NCBI GenBank assembly: GCA_964469045.1
Contig: CAYXXK010000012.1
Coordinates: 5,610 to 69,609 of the forward strand
Length of the DNA: 64,000 bases
Direction: 5' to 3'
Source: UBA965 sp964469045
GTDB lineage: Bacteria; Chloroflexota; Chloroflexia; Chloroflexales; Roseiflexaceae
Position numbers and translations under genes: made by a program. Positions 1 to 9,517 of this stretch are shown one piece after another (the stretch's first letter is position 1; each line of letters starts with the position of its first letter). Below the pieces are notes generated by a model that ran no database searches, was not told the origin of the DNA, and saw only the letters and a list, made by a program, of their open reading frames with translations.

Positions 1-1761
1 AGCCGACTGCAAGACTTGTCCGGCGAGTTGGGCGCCAACCCCAGATCCTTCACCACCGCCCTCGAGCATGACAGCCACTGCAAAGCGTGGACTCTCAATG
101 GGAGCAATTGCCACAAACCAGGCGTGTGTAGTCTCAGCGCCATATTCGGCAGTGCCTGATTTGCCACCGACATTTGCCGGGACGCCTACTTGTGCAGCAC
201 CACCAAAACCATCGGTGATGGTATAGCGCATTGCGCTCCGCATTGTTCGTGCCGTATTTGCCGAAATAGCACGTCGCACAGCAATTGGCCGATGAAGATA
301 CAACTCATTCCCATTTGGGCGGGTGACGCGTTGCACAACATACGGCTCCATCATGACCCCATCGTTTGCAATGAGTGCAGCCACCATAGCCATTTGGAGT
401 GGGGTCACTAACAACTCACCCTGTCCATACCCCGTATCAGCAAGTGCAGCCGGACGTGTCAAAAAATCAGGTTGTACGTAGAGTGTGCTGGCCTCAGTTG
501 GCAGGTCTTGTAATACAATCGCATTGTTGGTACGGTTGGGCAACACAAACCCCATGCGCTCAGCACTACTAGTAAAGCGCACGCTCCCTAATCGTAAGGC
601 GTATTGGGCAAATGCCGTGTTACATGAAAATGCCAAGACGTTGCGAAACGAAGCAGGATTACCTGTGCGATCGCCAAGTTTGGCCACCGCATTTACAACT
701 GGCGGAGCACCAGGTTCGCTTTCAAAAGCCTCTGGGCAGGTAATATCGTCCGGGTTGGTGACTGCAGCGTGTTCAAGTACGGCTGCAGCCGTCACTAACT
801 TAAATGTGGACCCCGGTGGATATCGCCCTTGTATTGCACGATTGATGAGCGGTTGGTTGGCGACTGGGTCAGTAAGCCGAGCCCAATTTGCGGTGATACG
901 TGCCTGATCAGCGACTCGATCAACGCTCAGGTCTATTGTCAAGTCATACGGGTTATAACTTGGACTACTCGCCATCGCCAAAATAGCCCCGGTCGCCGGG
1001 TCGAGTACGACCACGGAACCAATACGACCTGCTAACAACTCGTAAGACGCTTGTTGGAGCCGTGCATCAATGGTTAGTTGGACATTATCACCGCGCGCAG
1101 GTTCGTTGTTAAGTGTGCGAAAAAAGCGCCCAACCGCATTACGGTTCCCGGTCAAGTAATCCTCATATGTTGATTCAAGACCAGAAACACCATAGCGGGG
1201 ACTAACAACGCCCAACAATGAAACGAAGGCAGTGGGATTTTTGAGTGGGTATGTGCGCGCAGTCCGACCATCTTCGGCTACCACTGTGTCGACCATGACT
1301 AACCCAGTGCGGTCGATGATTTGGCCACGATGCACACGCGCATCAGCCATCACATGCCGTACATTGCTATAGGCCTCACCTGTACTAGGCAGAAGCACAA
1401 CCTTATCAGAGAGGTATTTAGACCACACCACTTGCTGTCTGAGTAGTTGTAACGACAACAAACCAAAGCCGATGATGAATACAATCGTCAACGATTGAAG
1501 CGCCCGTTGTGACTGATCGATTTTGAGACTCAGCGGGATTTGTTGTAATGCCAAGATGATGGCAGGGACAACGCTCACCCACAAGCAGAGCAACCACACC
1601 CACTCTTCTTCGGGGGGACGTGTCATACCGAACCCTAACGGAATAATCACGCTCCACAACAAGAAGCGCCGCATGAAAGCGTCAACATACTCGCGGACAC
1701 GAGTACGCCACTCAGATGGTTCGGGAGGGAGTGACACTTGCGGAGGTAACGACTCGCTCAT
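1..1761 (-). CDS. Class B penicillin-binding protein (FtsI/PbpA-type transpeptidase), 3' end cut by window
   Basis: D,D-transpeptidase that cross-links peptidoglycan on the outer face of the membrane. I translated it by hand: 587 codons are open from ATG 1761 to the window edge. Residues about 33-107 hold two to three hydrophobic segments. The transpeptidase domain has all three signature motifs: STFK (318-321, nucleophile Ser318), SCN (379-381) and KSG (534-536, here KSGTAEYG). The start ATG overlaps the stop of the upstream kinase gene in an ATGA, so the two are translationally coupled. It resembles the PbpA proteins found with FtsW/RodA in Gram-positive and Chloroflexota genomes. The dimerisation region between the membrane part and the catalytic domain is short. 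Only the last few residues should be missing. Confidence 0.93.
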   Translation of the reverse strand, partial: MSESLPPQVSLPPEPSEWRTRVREYVDAFMRRFLLWSVIIPLGFGMTRPPEEEWVWLLCLWVSVVPAIILALQQIPLSLKIDQSQRALQSLTIVFIIGFGLLSLQLLRQQVVWSKYLSDKVVLLPSTGEAYSNVRHVMADARVHRGQIIDRTGLVMVDTVVAEDGRTARTYPLKNPTAFVSLLGVVSPRYGVSGLESTYEDYLTGNRNAVGRFFRTLNNEPARGDNVQLTIDARLQQASYELLAGRIGSVVVLDPATGAILAMASSPSYNPYDLTIDLSVDRVADQARITANWARLTDPVANQPLINRAIQGRYPPGSTFKLVTAAAVLEHAAVTNPDDITCPEAFESEPGAPPVVNAVAKLGDRTGNPASFRNVLAFSCNTAFAQYALRLGSVRFTSSAERMGFVLPNRTNNAIVLQDLPTEASTLYVQPDFLTRPAALADTGYGQGELLVTPLQMAMVAALIANDGVMMEPYVVQRVTRPNGNELYLHRPIAVRRAISANTARTMRSAMRYTITDGFGGAAQVGVPANVGGKSGTAEYGAETTHAWFVAIAPIESPRFAVAVMLEGGGEGSGVGAQLAGQVLQSA

Positions 1762-2852
1762 ACCGCACTCGTATCATGGGGATGCAACGGAAGCACCAAA
1801 CGAACCGATACACCATTGCTAGGATTATTAAACACCTCAAGACGACCATCGTGCTCGCTCGCCTGATACATCAGCGCCTGGAGTGCATGCATACCCGCTC
1901 GTTGAATGCCTGTTTCTGGCAGTCCTAACCCGTCGTCTTGGACGACACACGTCAGCGAACGCTGATCAAAGCGCATCATGACTGTCACGCTATTGGCTTG
2001 GGCATGTTGTTCGACATTGAGGAGCGCTTCAATCACAATCCGCCGCAATAGGTTCATTGGGAACGTTCTAACCATTGCGGTGCGGCCAAGTACCACTACC
2101 CGGGTAGCAATCATCGCATGCCGTTCAAAATTATCGGCAATCTCGGTGACCAACTGCACGGCATCGTGTTCGAACGACATCGGCGCATAAAGCGCAATGC
2201 GTAATTCTTCGATGCGTGAGGCAACGGCAGTTTGTGCGCCAGGTGCTGAACGTACCGTTGCACCACGCATCCAACGCTGTGGCGCTTCACGCCATGTATC
2301 GCGCGATGTGCGGAGCATGGTGCTCGTCAAATCTACCATGTGTTGTGGATATGGTGTGTCACGGATTTTGGTCATCATCCATGGGAGCAATAAACCAACA
2401 CATGCCGGTACACCACCGATGACCAACCAACGCGCCCACATATGCGGTAACGGCTCAACAAATGCGCCACCATACGACAGAATGAGCATCGCCGAGACAC
2501 CCGAAAAAAGCAATCCTGTCATAAAACCACCGCGCCACCCACTCACAACCGCCGACAACACGAGACAACTGAGCACAAACGGCATGAAAGGGCTGTTCCA
2601 TGGGTCGCTCCACACCACCACAGCAGCGCTAATACATGCGTCAATGCCCAGCACCAACGGCTGGCGTACTGCCATACGCATCACCGGTTGAATGACCAGG
2701 CTCAAACACGTCGTAACCCCGACAAGTATTAGCCAGACTACCCACATGTCAGTCGGGCGTTGCTGCCATAAGAGTAACCCGGCAGTCAACGCCAGACCGG
2801 TCCAGCGTGCAATCAAAATGAGCGTGTGGTTTGACAGCGCAGGTTGTTGCAT
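1758..2852 (-). CDS. Membrane histidine-kinase-like protein with HATPase_c domain, phosphoacceptor His not seen
   Basis: 364 residues. The N-terminal 165 residues contain about five to six hydrophobic segments. The C-terminal 120 residues are a NarL/DegS-type HATPase_c domain: the N box is EALLNVEQHAQ, the G1 box DDGLGLP, and it ends in the usual beta strand SVRLVLPL. The segment before it (RIEELRIALYAP to FERHAM) resembles the second DHp helix of HisKA_3 kinases. I cannot find the first helix with its E/D-H-E/D or REIHD phosphoacceptor, so autophosphorylation is doubtful. No response regulator is adjacent. The gene lies 19 bp after the lipoprotein gene and overlaps the PBP start by 4 bp, so it may act on cell-wall or envelope control. 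The ATG start at 2852 has AAGGTG upstream. Confidence 0.75.
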   Translation of the reverse strand: MQQPALSNHTLILIARWTGLALTAGLLLWQQRPTDMWVVWLILVGVTTCLSLVIQPVMRMAVRQPLVLGIDACISAAVVVWSDPWNSPFMPFVLSCLVLSAVVSGWRGGFMTGLLFSGVSAMLILSYGGAFVEPLPHMWARWLVIGGVPACVGLLLPWMMTKIRDTPYPQHMVDLTSTMLRTSRDTWREAPQRWMRGATVRSAPGAQTAVASRIEELRIALYAPMSFEHDAVQLVTEIADNFERHAMIATRVVVLGRTAMVRTFPMNLLRRIVIEALLNVEQHAQANSVTVMMRFDQRSLTCVVQDDGLGLPETGIQRAGMHALQALMYQASEHDGRLEVFNNPSNGVSVRLVLPLHPHDTSAV

Positions 2853-2871
2853 CGTTGTAGCACCTTATGTG

Positions 2872-4920
2872 TTATTCGGGGCGCAATGCATCGTAGGTAT
2901 ACGTGTTGCTTGAGCTATACAACAACCAGCCTGCTTGTGTATTGGCATCCTCAACTGCATTAATCTGGGCACGCACCTCATCAGGACCGTACTGCACGAT
3001 TTGGTCTTGAGGGACCCAGACCAATGTGAAGTCTTGCAGCCACGGCCGCAAGCGTGCGCGCTTGCCTTCAAGTTGCTTCTGCCCCATCTCCATCGTGCGC
3101 AAAATAACCTCATATGGATACTTGGCCGGATTCGCATACCCTAAGTACCCGAGACCATAATGCGATGGGTAGACCATTGGACTCACATAATCGGTGTAGT
3201 CTGACATCGTAGGGATACTCTGCCCGATAATGTCAATCGGGCCTTCGGTAGTAAACCCAAAGATGTCAACGGACAAGAATGCGCCAGCTGCATGGATGGC
3301 TGGTTGTGATTTGGCCAACACCTTGGTAATGGTCTCATAGCGCACTTCAGGTGTTACCGGATCTTGCGAAAGTAACAAACGCTCACCGTCTTTGAGGCCG
3401 AACTCAAGTGATGGAAAACGAATATAGTCGTAGTTAATCTCATCAAATCCGTATAATGCTGCTTCTTGGCCGAGCGCAATATTGTAGTCCCAAACGTTCT
3501 CGTTAAAGGGATCCATCCAGGCATACTTGATGGTTGATGTTGGGTATTCGTAGAAAATACCACCTGTCCCACGGTCCTTGGCAGCCCATTCCGGCTTAGC
3601 CTCGGCTAGCACATTGTCATGACTGAAGATATGCACACGCGCAATGGTGTAGATATTACGACGTTTGGCCTCAGCAATAATTGCCTTGATATCGTAGTAC
3701 GGATATGACGTACCGAGTTCCTTGACAATCGGCACTTGTGAATCGTAGTACACCAGTCCCAAATCATCACGCAAGTCTGATTTGAGGTCAATGACAATCG
3801 CATTCAATTCAGTGCGGTCAATTTGATCGAAGAAGCGTTGGAGTAACTCAGTGTTCGCCGCTACCGCTGAGGTAATATACACGGCTTTTGCCACAAAGGG
3901 CTCTAGTTTGAGCGTATCGGGAATCTTGCCAGCCTCAATCGGGACAACTAGCTTACGGTAGCCAGGGGCTAACACCTGCAAAAAGCCGGTCTCAGGCACA
4001 CCCTTCAACACAAATTTGCCGTCGGTATTGTCAATACGCACTTGTGCGATAGCAAGCTTGTCAAGCGCCTCTGTTGCTACAATTGTGGCATGTTGAACCG
4101 GTGAATCATCAGTCGCACTAACCACCACACCACGCAACTCGTCAGGGCGCAATACAGCATCGGCCGTGGTCGTGGTTTTGACGTCAGTACGAATCTGGGT
4201 GTAGCCGTCTAATGTAAACACCACTTCGTCGCGCACTGCTAAATCGCGGAATGCGTACATCCCTTGTGCGTCAGTTGTTGTTGTTACAGTCCCCACCGCC
4301 ACGGTCACGCCAGCGAGCGGCGCACCACTGTATTGGTCGGTAACTTTACCTTGTAATGTACCGTTGGCCAACGTCACATCTAGTGTTGTTTGTTTGGTCA
4401 GAACCTGAATAAAAGTAACATAGTCTGGGTACGTTGCCTGCAACGTGAAACTCTCAGGGACATCGAGGAGTTGATAGAGACCATCCGCAGCCGTTGTCAT
4501 CGAAATTGTCTCACTAGCTTGTACCTGTACGCCAGCAAGTGGCTGATTGGTCCATGCATCGACAACTTTTCCACGCACAACATTTGGGCGTAAGGTGATG
4601 TTTAACGTGGCGTCAGCAACAGTAACCGGATACTCCCATTCACGCTCACTCAAATAAATGCGCTGTGTCTCGTAATCGGACATTGAGACTTCAACTAACG
4701 CATTTGTATGCCAACGTTTTAACGTGTAGTTACCTTGCGCGTCAGTCATGGTTTTTTGGGAGCCTACCCGCACCACCACTGAGGCAATAGGTTGATTTGT
4801 ATATGCGTCAATAATTGTTCCAGTCAATGGAACTGTTGGCGATGTACATGCAACAAGCACTACTCCTACAAACGCCATCACAAGCGCGCGCAACAACAAA
4901 AACGGAGCGAAACGAAGCAC
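2872..4920 (-). CDS. Lipoprotein with carboxypeptidase-regulatory-like repeats and putative glycoside hydrolase (DUF4015) domain
   Basis: 682 residues with a GTG start (4920) and AAGGAAT ribosome binding site. A type II signal peptide ends in the lipobox LVAC, so the protein should be anchored on the outer face of the membrane. Residues about 30-320 are four consecutive carboxypeptidase-regulatory-like (CarboxypepD_reg) beta modules, recognised by repeated patterns such as TDAQGNYTL, AADGLYQL and TDAQGMYAF. Residues about 345-675 match the DUF4015 putative glycoside hydrolase TIM barrel: DLKSDLRDDLG, then ARVHIFSHDN, then WMDPFNENVW and GFDEINYDYIRFPS. Family members are predicted to cut extracellular polysaccharide, but I know of no firm substrate. 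It is the first gene of a run with the kinase and PBP, which fits an envelope or wall role. Confidence 0.82.
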   Translation of the reverse strand: MLRFAPFLLLRALVMAFVGVVLVACTSPTVPLTGTIIDAYTNQPIASVVVRVGSQKTMTDAQGNYTLKRWHTNALVEVSMSDYETQRIYLSEREWEYPVTVADATLNITLRPNVVRGKVVDAWTNQPLAGVQVQASETISMTTAADGLYQLLDVPESFTLQATYPDYVTFIQVLTKQTTLDVTLANGTLQGKVTDQYSGAPLAGVTVAVGTVTTTTDAQGMYAFRDLAVRDEVVFTLDGYTQIRTDVKTTTTADAVLRPDELRGVVVSATDDSPVQHATIVATEALDKLAIAQVRIDNTDGKFVLKGVPETGFLQVLAPGYRKLVVPIEAGKIPDTLKLEPFVAKAVYITSAVAANTELLQRFFDQIDRTELNAIVIDLKSDLRDDLGLVYYDSQVPIVKELGTSYPYYDIKAIIAEAKRRNIYTIARVHIFSHDNVLAEAKPEWAAKDRGTGGIFYEYPTSTIKYAWMDPFNENVWDYNIALGQEAALYGFDEINYDYIRFPSLEFGLKDGERLLLSQDPVTPEVRYETITKVLAKSQPAIHAAGAFLSVDIFGFTTEGPIDIIGQSIPTMSDYTDYVSPMVYPSHYGLGYLGYANPAKYPYEVILRTMEMGQKQLEGKRARLRPWLQDFTLVWVPQDQIVQYGPDEVRAQINAVEDANTQAGWLLYSSSNTYTYDALRPE

Positions 4921-5130
4921 TGTTGATTCCTTCTAGATTGCGTCGATTTGGCACCAAAAGCGTGCTATCATAAGGCACGCATTACACATCCTTATTTCGT
5001 CACATTATGACACATAAATAGGCACCCTGTGTGAACGATACGGCTATCGTAACGCACTATTCGTGTTTTGTGACGACATTATCAGGTTCGTGTCAGTGTG
5101 GTTTTCCTAGATGAAATGGAGGAGCGTGGT

Positions 5131-6372
5131 ATGAGTGTCGATCGTTCATTACTCGGAAATCGCTCGTATTGGCAAGAAACACACGACCTGAATGTCCCGC
5201 ATCACCCCTTGCCAACACGCGCCAATTATGTAGTTGTTGGTGGTGGAATTGTGGGTTCAGCTACCGCCTACTTTTTAGCCAAGGGTGGACACAACGTGGT
5301 CTTAATCGAGCGTGTCCACCCAGCACACGGTGCAACCGGGCGTAATGGCGGCTTCATTGGAGTGGGCCCAGCCGAAGGCTATGCAGGTGCTGTTGCACGG
5401 CTTGGCAAAGCACGTGCCCAACAAATCCATGAATTAACCTTGCAAAACGCCCGCCTTGCGCGCCAAATCATCCGCGAAGAAGGTTTTGATTGCCATTTCC
5501 GCGAGCCAGGCACGCTTAACTTGTCAATTTCACCACAAGATCACAACGATGCAGCCCGCAATGTGGCTGCGCTCAAGGCTGACGGCTATACCGGAGAGCT
5601 CCTCGATCGTGCCCAAGTCCAAGCAATGGTCAACACGCCACTGGGCGAAGAGATTGTCGGCGCCTCGTACTATGCCGGCAACGCCATGATTCACTCGGGG
5701 CGCCTCGTACGCGGCGTTGTGGATGCTGCGATCCGTCACGGTGCAACTTTGTCAATAGCCACGGTCGATCACATCAAGCAAGTCAATGGTCATCCGGTTG
5801 TTGTAACCGACAAAGGTGAAATCGCCGCAGAGTCGGTTGTGCTCGGGCTGAACGCTTGGAGTCGCCAGCTTGCCCCAGCCCTCAACGGCGTCATCACGCC
5901 CGTCCGTGGGCAGATCTTGGCCACCGCCCCGATTGCGCCAGTCTTCACCAATGGTATGGGTACCGATATCACGCCAACTGGAGAATACTGGCAACAGACG
6001 CTCGACGGCTCGATTGTGCTCGGCGGTTGTCGTGCCATCGCCCAAAACAAAGACGTCGATTTGTATGACATCGGTATCACCGATGACGTACAGGGTGCGC
6101 TTGACGCTGTGCTACCCCGGCTGTTCCCCAAGTTGGCTGGCACACCGATTGCCCGGCGCTGGGCCGGGTTGATGGGCTTCACACCCGATTATGTACCAGT
6201 GCTTGACGCCATGCCTGACCAGGCCAATGTCTGGGCCGGCGGTGGGTTCTGTGGCTCAGGAATGCCGTTCGGATTCGTCTTCGGTAAGTACCTTGCCCAA
6301 GCGGCCGTTGAGCACAAAACGCCGGCCGAAGTGGCTCCGTTGGCGCTTTCGCGCCCCACTCTGGCGAAATAA
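5131..6372 (+). CDS. FAD-dependent amine/amino-acid oxidoreductase (DAO family)
   Basis: 413 residues of the D-amino-acid-oxidase fold (glycine oxidase, PuuB and sarcosine oxidase relatives). The Rossmann FAD-binding site VVGGGIVGSATAYFL lies near residues 35-50, followed by VVLIER at the end of beta 2 and the ATGRNGGF segment typical of PuuB-like oxidases. The C-terminal FAD-contacting stretch is WAGGGFCGSGMPFGF. I placed the start at ATG 5131 because GGAGG (5118-5122) sits 8 nt upstream; an in-frame GTG at 5098 is less likely. It stands alone on the plus strand and ends in a strong terminator at 6390-6429. The substrate (a secondary amine or amino acid) cannot be told from sequence. Confidence 0.87.
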   Translation: MSVDRSLLGNRSYWQETHDLNVPHHPLPTRANYVVVGGGIVGSATAYFLAKGGHNVVLIERVHPAHGATGRNGGFIGVGPAEGYAGAVARLGKARAQQIHELTLQNARLARQIIREEGFDCHFREPGTLNLSISPQDHNDAARNVAALKADGYTGELLDRAQVQAMVNTPLGEEIVGASYYAGNAMIHSGRLVRGVVDAAIRHGATLSIATVDHIKQVNGHPVVVTDKGEIAAESVVLGLNAWSRQLAPALNGVITPVRGQILATAPIAPVFTNGMGTDITPTGEYWQQTLDGSIVLGGCRAIAQNKDVDLYDIGITDDVQGALDAVLPRLFPKLAGTPIARRWAGLMGFTPDYVPVLDAMPDQANVWAGGGFCGSGMPFGFVFGKYLAQAAVEHKTPAEVAPLALSRPTLAK

Positions 6373-6389
6373 TCAGCGACCATCACCAC

Positions 6390-6429
6390 GACTGCCTGCA
6401 TCACACCAGATGCGGGCGGTCCTTTTTTT
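6390..6429 (+). terminator. Intrinsic terminator of the DAO gene
   Basis: A 13-bp stem (6390-6402 with 6409-6421) contains two G-U pairs and has a 6-nt loop. It is followed by CTTTTTTT. It overlaps the last bases of the convergent membrane-protein gene, so its sequence is also coding on the other strand. Confidence 0.88.
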
Positions 6430-7441
6430 CGCCAAACACCGCCAGACGAACACGCACTGGGTCATCAACAAAAATACCGAGTCGGCTAACGACCTTGTGC
6501 GTACCGAATAGTCCATCGACGCGCACTGGGTGAGATAACACCAGCACCATCTGTGGCTCGTCGCTGCGCGCAAACGCCACATAATCGGGCGCTTTGGCGT
6601 CACTGCGTTTGGGGTGTTCGACTGCCACAATCGCTCGCATATCGATGCAGGCGCTCCAGCGCAAACCAGAGCGCAAATGGAGCGTCGTGCCGTCAAGCAC
6701 ATGTGGGTGGAGTTTGACCAGCGTGAATTCACCTGCCAACCAAAAACACGAATAGATGCTGATGCCGGTGATAACCCAGGCTACGGCCTCGTTCCAGCTT
6801 TGAATCACCAAGTGAAAGAGCACCGTCTCGATGACCATCACACCCATCCACACCGCAAACACCGGCGTGTAGCGGCTTTTTTGGTGATAAAAGAAAAGCT
6901 GGTGCTGCGGTTGTATTTGCTGGTAGCGCAAAAACCAACCGACAAACGACAAATATATCATCAGCAACTCGATGACAAACAAGCGCACCACCAATGAATT
7001 GCCCAGCTCAGACGCCACACTCGCTACCAAGGCATCAACAAGATATGGGTAGTCGTGCTGATGTGCCTTGTACCACGCCACAATGCGCCGGAGTCGTACG
7101 ACCAAGACCCCAATCATCACCAGCTCGAGCAACGGCAACACAATCCACAGTGGCGATAACCACCCGTGATACTGTTGTGGCACGATGAGCCAGGCCAGAC
7201 CGCATGCCATCACAAACAAGGGAATCAACGCTACCGGACGAATACCACGCGGACGCAACACCACTCCATACCAACTTATGGGGATAACCACCAACAGATC
7301 GGCCAATGCAATCAATAACCATGGTTGTGCCTCAGGCACTCCCGCACCGGTGGCAAACACCCAATAACTCACTCCGAGTATCCCCGCCGTGCCAATCATG
7401 GCCACGAGAGGTGCATGCTGTTGCATGCGAGTGCCCTGCAT
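6401..7441 (-). CDS. Polytopic membrane protein of unknown function
   Basis: 346 residues. About seven to eight hydrophobic segments fill residues 10-240, with a charged cytosolic-looking loop near 115-140 (RLRRIVAWYKAHQHDY). The last 100 residues are soluble and beta-rich (TLVKLHPHVLDGTTLHLRSG) and could be a PH-like module as in other bacterial membrane proteins; this is only a resemblance. I do not recognise a family. Its ATG overlaps the upstream stop in a TAATG, so it is coupled to the amidohydrolase gene. A second ATG five codons downstream is an alternative start. Confidence 0.7.
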   Translation of the reverse strand: MQGTRMQQHAPLVAMIGTAGILGVSYWVFATGAGVPEAQPWLLIALADLLVVIPISWYGVVLRPRGIRPVALIPLFVMACGLAWLIVPQQYHGWLSPLWIVLPLLELVMIGVLVVRLRRIVAWYKAHQHDYPYLVDALVASVASELGNSLVVRLFVIELLMIYLSFVGWFLRYQQIQPQHQLFFYHQKSRYTPVFAVWMGVMVIETVLFHLVIQSWNEAVAWVITGISIYSCFWLAGEFTLVKLHPHVLDGTTLHLRSGLRWSACIDMRAIVAVEHPKRSDAKAPDYVAFARSDEPQMVLVLSHPVRVDGLFGTHKVVSRLGIFVDDPVRVRLAVFGEKKDRPHLV

Positions 7442-8304
7442 TACTCCACTCCGAGTCGATAGACTCGTTTGGCAGTATCACGCCAAAACCGCTGTTGAGC
7501 AGCAGGTGTGAGCTGATCAACCAAACGATCGACCGTCTCAACCCAGGCTTCGTAGGTTGTTGACATCAGCGAGACCGGCCAATCACCGCCGAAGATAATC
7601 CGCTTATCACCGAACACATCGATGACATGATCGGCGTACGGCACCAAATCGGCGTGGCGCCAGTTGGCATGATCGGCCTCGGTCGTCATACCGCTGATTT
7701 TGCAGACCACATTGGGCAAACTAGCGAGCTCGCGGAGCTGCGTGCGCCACGGGTCAAGTGTGCCTGATTTGATGGCGGGCTTGGCGATATGATCGAGCAC
7801 AAATTGCACCTCGGGCACCTGACGCACCAACTCGATTACGGCAGGTAATTGTGGGTGATAAATACAGATATCAAAGCTCAAACCATACTCGGCCAACGCC
7901 CGCACCCCAGCAACCACCTCGGGACGAGCCGCAAAGTTGACGTCTGATTCCCCTTGAAATAAGCGACGCACGCCCTTGATTTGAGGGCCGAGATCAACCA
8001 ATGATTGATAGTAGGTGCGTGCGACTGAGCCAAACTCTACAGGCGCAGCTGCAACAATACCTGCAAGAGTTGGCCACGTAGTTGCAAGCTTTTGGATGCG
8101 TTGGGCCTCAATGAACGCATAATTCGCCTCGCTGCCTACCTCAACATAGACGATTGAGTCAATCGCCACCGCACCGGCATGCGTCATAAATTCATCGACC
8201 ATGTAGCGCTTTTCGAGCACCGCATTACCATCAAGCCATGACATGCGAATCTCACGCGGGTCCCACAAATGCACATGGGTATCGACAATTGGCACGTTGG
8301 GCAT
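7441..8304 (-). CDS. Amidohydrolase family 2 protein, L-fuconolactonase-like (COG3618)
   Basis: 287-residue TIM-barrel metal hydrolase. The N-terminal metal motif is VDTHVHLWDP, the typical start of sugar lactonases of COG3618 (L-fucono- and L-rhamnono-lactonase relatives). The barrel end has the GGDWPVSL motif with the conserved Asp. Internal family signatures include KGVRRLFQGE and FVLDHIAKP. These enzymes open aldonolactones or related ester rings during sugar or aromatic degradation. The start ATG 8304 has a GAGGATAG ribosome binding site. It is divergent from the dehydrogenase gene at 8373 across 68 bp, and both could act in sugar-acid breakdown. Confidence 0.85.
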   Translation of the reverse strand: MPNVPIVDTHVHLWDPREIRMSWLDGNAVLEKRYMVDEFMTHAGAVAIDSIVYVEVGSEANYAFIEAQRIQKLATTWPTLAGIVAAAPVEFGSVARTYYQSLVDLGPQIKGVRRLFQGESDVNFAARPEVVAGVRALAEYGLSFDICIYHPQLPAVIELVRQVPEVQFVLDHIAKPAIKSGTLDPWRTQLRELASLPNVVCKISGMTTEADHANWRHADLVPYADHVIDVFGDKRIIFGGDWPVSLMSTTYEAWVETVDRLVDQLTPAAQQRFWRDTAKRVYRLGVE

Positions 8305-8372
8305 GCTATCCTCGCTTATGATGATAAGAGAATCAATTCAGAGTGTACAAATCTTACGGTTGGAGGGCAGAC

Positions 8373-9224
8373 ATGTCAAACATGCCACGCATATTGTGGG
8401 TTGGAATGGGCGCCATGGGTATCCCCATGGCACTACGCATCGAATCTTCAGGGTACCCCGTCACGCGCTGGAATCGCTCACCCCTCACAGATGCATCAGT
8501 CATCACTGGGTTTGATGCACTCCTCGCGCTCGTGACCGACCACGATATTATTGTCACCATGGTCACCGATGCGTCGGCTGTCGCCACCATCATCACGCAC
8601 ATTACACCTCACCTGCGCCCTGGTCAACTCATCATCGACTGTAGTAGTGCCGATCCGGCCCAATCGGCAGTCCACGCCGATACGCTCGCACAACGCGGTA
8701 TCGATTGGGTCGATGCGCCGGTCTCAGGTGGGCCTGAGGGCGCTCACGCCGGCACGCTCGCCATCATGGCTGGCGGCACCCACAACGCCATCGCCCGCGC
8801 CACACCAATCTTGATGTGTTGTGGTCGGGTGACACATGTCGGTGGCGCCGGCGCTGGCCACACTTGCAAAATCATCAATCAAGTGATTGTCGGGCTGACG
8901 CTCGAGACACTCGCTGAGGCGCTTACGCTCGCCGAACACCATGGGCTCGACATCGCAGCCGTCCAACAGGCCTTGATGGGTGGCTTTGCCGACTCAAAGC
9001 TCCTGCAGATTCATGGTACACGGATGCGCACCCGGCACTATATACCGGGTGGCAAGGTTTCGCTCCAACTCAAAGATTTACGCATGGCACAGGGGTTAGC
9101 AAATCACCATCAACTCAGCTTGCCATTCCTTGAGACGGCCATCGACCGCTATACACAAATAATCGACGCCGGCAAAGCCGACGCCGATCACTCGGTGATT
9201 CATTGGCTGCTCAATCGTTCGTAG
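8373..9224 (+). CDS. NAD(P)-dependent dehydrogenase of the 3-hydroxyisobutyrate / tartronate-semialdehyde reductase family
   Basis: 283 residues of the beta-hydroxyacid dehydrogenase family. The dinucleotide fold opens with ILWVGMGAMGIPMALRI near residues 6-22. The substrate-binding signature DAPVSGGPEGAHAGTLAIM is present. The catalytic lysine lies in GAGAGHTCKIINQVIVG. The start is ATG 8373 with GGAGGG 5 nt upstream; an in-frame GTG at 8343 is less likely. It reduces or oxidises a short beta-hydroxy acid; which one cannot be told. The gene ends 5 bp from the convergent HMA protein gene. Confidence 0.88.
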   Translation: MSNMPRILWVGMGAMGIPMALRIESSGYPVTRWNRSPLTDASVITGFDALLALVTDHDIIVTMVTDASAVATIITHITPHLRPGQLIIDCSSADPAQSAVHADTLAQRGIDWVDAPVSGGPEGAHAGTLAIMAGGTHNAIARATPILMCCGRVTHVGGAGAGHTCKIINQVIVGLTLETLAEALTLAEHHGLDIAAVQQALMGGFADSKLLQIHGTRMRTRHYIPGGKVSLQLKDLRMAQGLANHHQLSLPFLETAIDRYTQIIDAGKADADHSVIHWLLNRS

Positions 9225-9229
9225 TCAAC

Positions 9230-9475
9230 CTAGCAGCACCTGGGGCCACTCTCACCCAGTGCAATCGTGGTGGCGCTAGGCACCTGATATCCGGCTGCCT
9301 GAATGGCAGACACGAGTACCGGACGGGCTAGGCCCGCTCCCGCAATTGTCACCGTACTCCGGTCGTCACTGACCACCACATCAGTGACGCCGGCGACTGA
9401 CAACAGCGCCTTCGTCACACGGTTCGCACAGCCACCACACGTCACACCAGCAACTGGTAATTCAATCGTGTCCAT
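9230..9475 (-). CDS. Heavy-metal-associated (HMA) small protein with CGGC metal motif
   Basis: 81-residue ferredoxin-like HMA domain, a CopZ-type soluble metal carrier. The metal loop is GVTCGGCANRV, a CGGC form of the usual CxxC. The C-terminus ends in RCC, which adds two thiols absent from its paralogue at 31152-31385; the two proteins are otherwise nearly identical in layout. The start is ATG 9475 with AAGGAGG 7 nt upstream, preferred over the ATG at 9481. It lies 42 bp downstream of arsM and is probably the last gene of the ars operon. It may carry Cu(I) or As(III); the metal is not determined by sequence. Confidence 0.85.
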   Translation of the reverse strand: MDTIELPVAGVTCGGCANRVTKALLSVAGVTDVVVSDDRSTVTIAGAGLARPVLVSAIQAAGYQVPSATTIALGESGPRCC

Positions 9476-9517
9476 TGTCATTCCTCCTTATTCATTCACC
9501 AACTTCATAGACCATCG

